This document shows, piece after piece, positions 58,990-64,000 of a stretch of 64,000 nucleotides of DNA. The notes beneath the pieces are model-generated. The model had not been told where the DNA came from, searched no databases, and saw only the letters and a list, made by a program, of their open reading frames with translations. The DNA is from Myrica gale. Its lineage: Eukaryota; Streptophyta; Magnoliopsida; Fagales; Myricaceae. Position numbers and translations under genes: made by a program. The first letter of the stretch is position 1. The number at the start of each line of letters is the position of its first letter. Location: positions 6,187,001 through 6,251,000 of the forward strand of contig OZ005621.1 in assembly GCA_963930655.1 (NCBI GenBank), given 5' to 3'.

Positions 58990-60530
58990 ATATTATTATT
59001 ATATTGTAAATGTCTAGATTAAGGTCGGTTTGCACCTTTGATACTCTCAAAATTTTTTACGATTTTGGGGGGGTCATGGCTTCTGTCTTCCTATGTGTGT
59101 CCTTATATTGTAATGAAGATTCGTGGAGTTTTAATCAAAAGTAGGTAAGAAAAAATATTGCTTTGGTAAAAAAATTTGAGGGTTTTTTTTTTATCAGATT
59201 TCATGACAAGTAAAATCAAAAGTGATTTCAATGAAGGAGGCGCAAATAAGCTCTAACCTAAACTTGTTTTCAGATGTGTTTTTTATGCAATTTGAATAGA
59301 TAAGGTCCAATTAGTCAAGGTCAAGGACCTAATTTTAACTCCTAAATATGTTGGTAAATATTTATTTATATAACGTAAATTTCTAACATAAAAACTATTT
59401 TTAAATCTAAATAAATTCTAAAACGTCTTCAAACATAGATTTTTTAGAGTATAACATGCATAGGTATGAGATAATTATACCTTAATTAATCGATCGAAAG
59501 TGGTCAAAGATTTAAGACCCAATATATGTCCTGATGCCCAAAATGGTCAAGATTTAACACTTATATCTTATTTAAGATGTTACTAAGCAAGGGAGAAAAA
59601 AATGCCAAGTGCAGAGGGAATTAAAAAAAAAGAATTATCGAAATTTAACTATATAAAAAAGGTGAGAAATTAAGATTTGCACTCAAATTATAATATTTTT
59701 GAAAAAAAAAATCATTTTACATCCTCAAAACTATAATATTCATTCGAACTATAATGCTAATAATACTAATTCGAACAAAATCTGAACGCCAAGAGGCACA
59801 TTGATAAAATTTTCAGTTTTTTTTTTTTTTGCAATTTTTACTTCAAACGGATTCTATTTTCATTGATTTTAACGGTGAGGTTATAACATGTATGCAAAGC
59901 GCAGCGATATTGGTAGTTAACGTACAATACGTCGAGTTTGGTGATTTGAAATGAAAATCGCAAATTGCAAAAAAACTGGGGTTAGATGGTGTAAAGCCTA
60001 TTTTTTTTTTCCAACAACCAAATAAAAACTTAAGCAAGGAAAAAGCCACAGGCTCCGCGAGAAGCAAAATAATCAGCGTCCCCGGATCCTATGGGGGTAT
60101 GATGCACATGTTCCATCTAAAGGTCAACGGACTGGGGTTGGTAAGGGCAGCAAGAACTGAACCACCAAAACGCTTTAGTCTATCCACTAGAATACTGTCA
60201 CCAAACAGTTCTCTCAGTGGACTAGGGCAATCAACTACAAGTTCATACTTGAATGCGCTATATCGGCAAACAGCCGCTTCTTCTTTGTCGACGACTTTGA
60301 AAACCCATCTCAGAATGGTTGCCAAAACCACACTTTCGTAACCCAACAGAGAGAGGGAGAGAGAGGCAGATTTGCATAAATGAGAACCAAAACAATTCAA
60401 CCATAGCGCAGAATTTTTGCTTACTATTGACAATGAAATGGGGAAACCATCCCCCCAATGAATTGCGTTCTGGGGGGTTTTGACGTTCACCCTGAGTAAA
60501 CATTACACAATGACTCAACTGAACTCAATC
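58990..60530. other. intergenic DNA between CAMTA and SAR1 (tail to tail)
   Basis: The left part holds the CAMTA 3' UTR and the right end adjoins the SAR1 3' UTR. A stretch near 59630-60010 has AT-rich inverted words but no clean ends. A 130-codon minus-strand open frame at 60089-60490 lacks an ATG at its start and resembles nothing I recognise. Confidence 0.45.
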
Positions 60531-60784
60531 CTCTTTATTAGTTCTCCAATTTAGGTAACAAAACAGAGTGAGAAGACAAACAGACTTTTCTATCCCTACC
60601 AAGAAAAGGTAGAACACACACTTCGGCTAAAAATGAAGGCAACTACGAAAAGGAAAAATATACAATTTACATCAACGCCTATGCTTAAAATTCTTCAACA
60701 CCAACACAAATAAAGAGACTGCAGCAGTGGTAAGAAAATTACCATCTTGGTAGCCTTCGCAGATCTGCTTGTCTATCCATTTGC

Positions 60785-62373
60785 CTACTTGATGTACTGT
60801 GAGACCCACTTGAAGCCTTCACCATATCCCATCTTGCGGACAATACTACACATGAACACCTCAAGAGGGCGGACATTGGAGTCGCTCAAATTAACCTTTC
60901 CCTTACCCGTTGTAAAGTTGGTTAGGCCCATATGGTAGCGCAACTCATCCTCTGAGGCAGCATAAGGAATGTCAATCTTGTTTCCAAGAATGAGGAATGG
61001 GACATTTGCCAGCGACTCATCGGACAGTAGTGCATCAAGCTCCTTTTTTGACTCTGCAAACCTCTCTTTGTCGAAAGCATCGACCAGGTAAACCACAGCA
61101 TCCACCTACGTGAAAAAAGGGTCACAATAATCAGCGAGGTATCAATCCCACCACAATAGTTTTCGTATGGTCTTCTCAAGTATCACCCAGGAAAAACCTA
61201 GAATTGTGGATAATTTGAGAATCGAAGCAACCACTAAAGTCAAGATGTTTGCAGACTCGAATTGTAGATAATGGAATGGAAAGTGTGAATAAATCAATTT
61301 CAAGTCTGAACAAAAAAACCAGCATTCCTAGGACCAAAGATGGAGAGGAGGAGGGAGAGGCGAAGCTCTCCATTGCTGGTTTTCCTATAGCTGGATCCTC
61401 TGGAACCACGAGAGTCCTTAGTTAGAATGGGATTCAACTCATGCAAGTCTCCACTCATTAAAGTTTTTTGCCCAGAGACCAAAAAACCAAAACTAGCATT
61501 CTTTGACGTCATTTTTTACTTCTCTGCTATCTAGAGTTTCCCCGAAAAAGTTGAATCACAAGCATGGAAAAAATGATAATTTCTTTACAATTGAATGTTA
61601 AAAACAACATTTATCTAATGCTTTAACATTGTCAACCACCAAATAAATGAAGCAATACAACAAAGGTGGCAGCTAAACACCCATATCAATATGCGAACAA
61701 CAACCCTACAGAAAATTCTTACAACGTGACAGCCGCTCTCCTCTCTGTATCTCTTTAACAATAATTTCTATACCAACCTGAACCGACAATTAGCTGTCTA
61801 TTTACTTATATGTAGTTCCCAAATATTTATCAGAAAAATAAAATAAAATGAAGAACTGGCAAAATACAAGCAAATATATGAATATACATATCTTATAAAT
61901 CAAATATAAGTATGCTCTGTTTAGTTGCTGAGAAAGTGAAAGAAGAAAAGAAAGAAAGAAAAAAGGAATCAGAAGCGAAAATTAAAACCTTGGCGTAGTA
62001 GTCCTTCCAGACTCTGCGAGCAATCTGATGGCCACCCAAATCAAACGCCTTGAACTTTATCTGCCCAATACTCAGTTCCTCCGAAGTCGGGTACTGCGTT
62101 GGTTGATGCTGAACTAATCTCTGAAAACAACTCCAAACGAACCCACAAAAACGAAGATATGTATTACTTTTTTGTGATTAAATTACCATTTAGACTGATA
62201 AATGTAAAACGAATCAAAACTGGTAGGGTCAAAAGAGGGAGAACCTCGTCTTTGAGCATGTAAAGCAAGGTAGTCTTTCCAGCATTATCAAGCCCTAGGA
62301 ACAAGATCTTCGCCTCTTTTTGCCAGAGGCCGAGCGATGCCAGAACTCCATAGAACCAATCGACAAGGAACAT
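60785..62373 (-). CDS. SAR1: SAR1 small GTPase of the COPII coat (193 aa)
   Basis: Arf-family GTPase that recruits COPII coat to ER exit sites. Three exons: 62245-62373 (43 codons), 61989-62120 (44) and 60785-61105 (106 plus stop), together exactly 193 aa, the usual SAR1 length. The N-terminus [16 protein letters not shown] is the amphipathic SAR1 helix (no Arf-type myristoylation glycine). The P-loop GLDNAGKT is at 27-34, switch [18 protein letters not shown] starts at residue 70, and the guanine-specificity motif NKID is in the last exon, followed by [14 protein letters not shown]. The intron positions (after KDE and YYAK) split between functional motifs. ATG at 62371-62373. No lesions. Confidence 0.95.
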
Positions 62374-62573
62374 GATCTCTCCAGAGATTGTTCGCGCCGG
62401 TTCAATCCGACTTCCAGAAACTTCCGAAGAACACGATGACGCAAGAGAGAGTTCAGCAAGATCGAGGCTGTGTTGGGCTTGGCAGAAACTGGACGAAAAT
62501 GAAGTAAAATAAGAGAAAATTCTCTTCGCTATTTTTTCGAAAGATTTTCCGGAGGTTTATTATACTTGTAGCA

Positions 62574-62912
62574 TGATGAGGTGGAGAGCGGATGACCGGT
62601 TTGGCGAGTTAGCTAGGCATTGGTGATGGTGGGCTAGGTGCTTAGGAGCCCCGGTGGAGGGGGAAGGGCGACAGGAAATAGCCGGTTCTTAAGTTCGATG
62701 TCTCGCGTGGGAGAGTTTGATTGGTTAGTACGCGTCACTATGGTGTGCCAGCCATCGATTTGGAAACTAGTGGGCAGTGGCACCAATGTTGTGCTTACGT
62801 GGAAGAGCCGCAGGGCATGTAGAAAAGTTAAGGTGTAACTCATACATGAATAATTAAGGTACGAGTTTGCTTATAACAAAAAATAAAAAATAAATGTTTT
62901 TTCCCTTAAAAG
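62574..62912. other. SAR1 upstream intergenic DNA
   Basis: No gene visible. The left part should carry the SAR1 promoter and leader. Short overlapping open frames at 62634-62843 on both strands have no motif. Confidence 0.4.
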
Positions 62913-63206
62913 TAGGGCTGAACAAAACCGGACCGTACCGGATTTGCGGTCCGGTCCGGACCGGATTGGTGGACCGGATTTATGCGGTCCGGGTCATAAA
63001 TTTCTTGACCGCATTTAATACTTTTTTTAAAATTTGTTAATTATTAAAAAAATATTTCTCTGCGCAGTGTGCAGTTCGAATTTTTTTATTTTTTAAAAAA
63101 TAAATCCGATCTGGACCACTTATAAGTGGTTCGGTCCGGTCCTTTAATATAAGGCAACCGGAAATGCGGTCCGAAAACCGAACCACATTTCCGGTTTTCA
63201 GCCCTA
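62913..63206. mobile_element. hAT-like element with GGTCCGG repeats (294 bp)
   Basis: Ends TAGGGCTGAACAAAACCGG and CCGGTTTTCAGCCCTA are inverted repeats of the TAGGG hAT type. Flanks CTTAAAAG (62905-62912) and CATAAAAG (63207-63214) match at seven of eight bases, a near-perfect 8-bp duplication. The interior is dominated by GGTCCGG/CCGGACC words. A related copy is at 37891-38283. Confidence 0.65.
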
Positions 63207-63489
63207 CATAAAAGGGAGAGCAATTAAAAAGATGAAACGAGCGTTTCGGGCAAATTTTTCTTGAAAGTTAAAAGATTATGGAAAATTGAGTTGTATTAGT
63301 ATAACTTGGTTAAAGACTAAAGTGGGCATTTACTTTGAATCAAAGACTGAATGCACATTTTTTCTGAAAATGGGGAGACATTAGATACCAACCATAGAAA
63401 GACAAAATTCAAGAAGGAATTGGCTTTTTGTTTTTTCCTCCTCATTTTTAACAAAGGAAGCAATGCTTAAAATCAAGGCTTAATATACG

Positions 63490-63640
63490 CGCGTGCCCCT
63501 GAGGTTTAACGCTTTCTCAGAAATACCCCTAGGGTCATTTTTGTTGTCCCGCTACCCCTGAGGTATATCAATTTTTCCCGTTTTATCCCTCCGCCAACAT
63601 TCCGTCTATTTTTTACGGAAATTGATGACGTGGACCATTT
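63490..63640. repeat. repeat end abutting an AAE fragment (possible MULE terminus)
   Basis: A compact non-coding stretch (GCGCGTGCCCCTGAGGTTTA, CCCCTGAGGTATATCAAT, CCGTCTATTTTTTACGG) of the kind found at ends of plant Mutator-type elements. It joins coding sequence directly at 63641. Its partner end, if any, lies beyond the window. Confidence 0.4.
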
Positions 63641-64000
63641 GACACCCCGCTAGATGCTAAGACCATAACCACCATTCTGAGACATTCTGAAGCGAAGGTC
63701 TTCTGTGTGGACTGCCAATGCGTGCAGCTGGCACATGAGGCTCTCCGGATACTCATGGGAGATTGGAAGGATTCCCTTGTAGCCGAGTCATCCATCTCTC
63801 TGGTGATTGTCATCGATGACATTGACTCACCTACCGGAGTTCGGTTGGGCGAGTTGGAGTATGAACAACTCGTCCGCAAGGGCAATCCGAGGTACGTTCC
63901 CGCTGAGCTCGATGATGAGTGGGATCCAATTGCTTTGAATTACACATCGGGAACAACACCGGAACCAAAAGGAGTGGTGTACAACCACAAAGATGCCTAC
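63641..64000 (+). pseudogene. fragment of a second class of acyl-activating enzyme, cut by the window edge
   Basis: 120 codons open to the window end. They begin at the TPLDAKTITTILRHSEAKVF segment and run through GELEYEQLVRKGNPRYVP, DEWDPIALNYTSGTTPEPKG and VVYNHKDAY. This belongs to the cinnamate/benzoate-CoA ligase side of the AAE family (CNL/BZO1-like), not to the ACN1/AAE7 copies in this window. There is no start codon, no first exon and no splice acceptor at its left edge; the sequence to the left is repetitive DNA. NHKDAY stands where the family has SHRGAY. Probably a captured or displaced exon, although the continuation is not visible. Confidence 0.7.

Noticed and set aside
60089-60490. 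133-codon minus-strand frame including GYESVVLATILRWVFKVVDK
   Set aside because: It starts from GTG, not ATG, has no recognised domain and no supporting exons. A decayed gene fragment is possible but cannot be supported.
1-64000. tRNA, rRNA or CRISPR features
   Set aside because: No cloverleaf with a GTTCRANNC box, no rRNA-like segment and no regularly spaced repeat-spacer array were found. The regular 222-bp array lacks unique spacers.

Overview
This is nuclear DNA from a flowering plant, most likely a dicot or magnoliid. The genes have many GT-AG introns in AT-rich DNA, the proteins belong to plant-specific families, and the gaps are full of small plant transposons. I could not name the species. 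All gene models were spliced by eye: exon phases close and stop-free frames join across every intron listed, but no transcript was available.

Layout. 1-2.6 kb: a short poly(A) retroposon. 2.7-5.5 kb (-): a 100-aa endosulfine/ARPP19-like protein. 6.1-12.0 kb (-): a BXL1-type beta-xylosidase (GH3) whose last exon is frameshifted by a 7-bp tandem duplication. 17.1-21.1, 24.8-28.0 and 41.2-43.8 kb (-): three copies of a peroxisomal acyl-activating enzyme like ACN1/AAE7, all ending in SKL. The third is broken by a hAT element at the start of exon 2. 30.0-37.8 kb: a 7.7-kb Mutator-like element with about 330-bp terminal inverted repeats and an exact 9-bp target duplication. It carries a FAR1-type transposase gene that splices in frame into the C-terminal domain of VARICOSE/EDC4. 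46.3-48.2 kb (-): chitinase-like protein CTL1/CTL2. 51.2-58.9 kb (+): a CAMTA5/6-type calmodulin-binding transcription activator of 919 aa. 60.8-62.4 kb (-): a SAR1 GTPase of 193 aa. 63.5-64.0 kb: a repeat end joined to a fragment of a different acyl-activating enzyme, cut by the window edge.

The host genes do not form a pathway. Their order (endosulfine, AAE7, CTL, CAMTA) matches what I recall of Arabidopsis chromosome 3 around At3g16910-16940 and chromosome 4 around At4g16146-16150, so the neighbourhood looks like conserved ancestral order expanded by tandem duplication of the AAE gene and by transposons. The 15.7-17 kb block is a paralogue of the DNA on both sides of the Mutator element and preserves its unoccupied target site.

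The strongest candidate for something new is the FAR1-VARICOSE chimeric transposase and its carrier element. An internally deleted relative at 23.6-24.2 kb already contains the VARICOSE join, so the chimera belongs to a family and not to one insertion.
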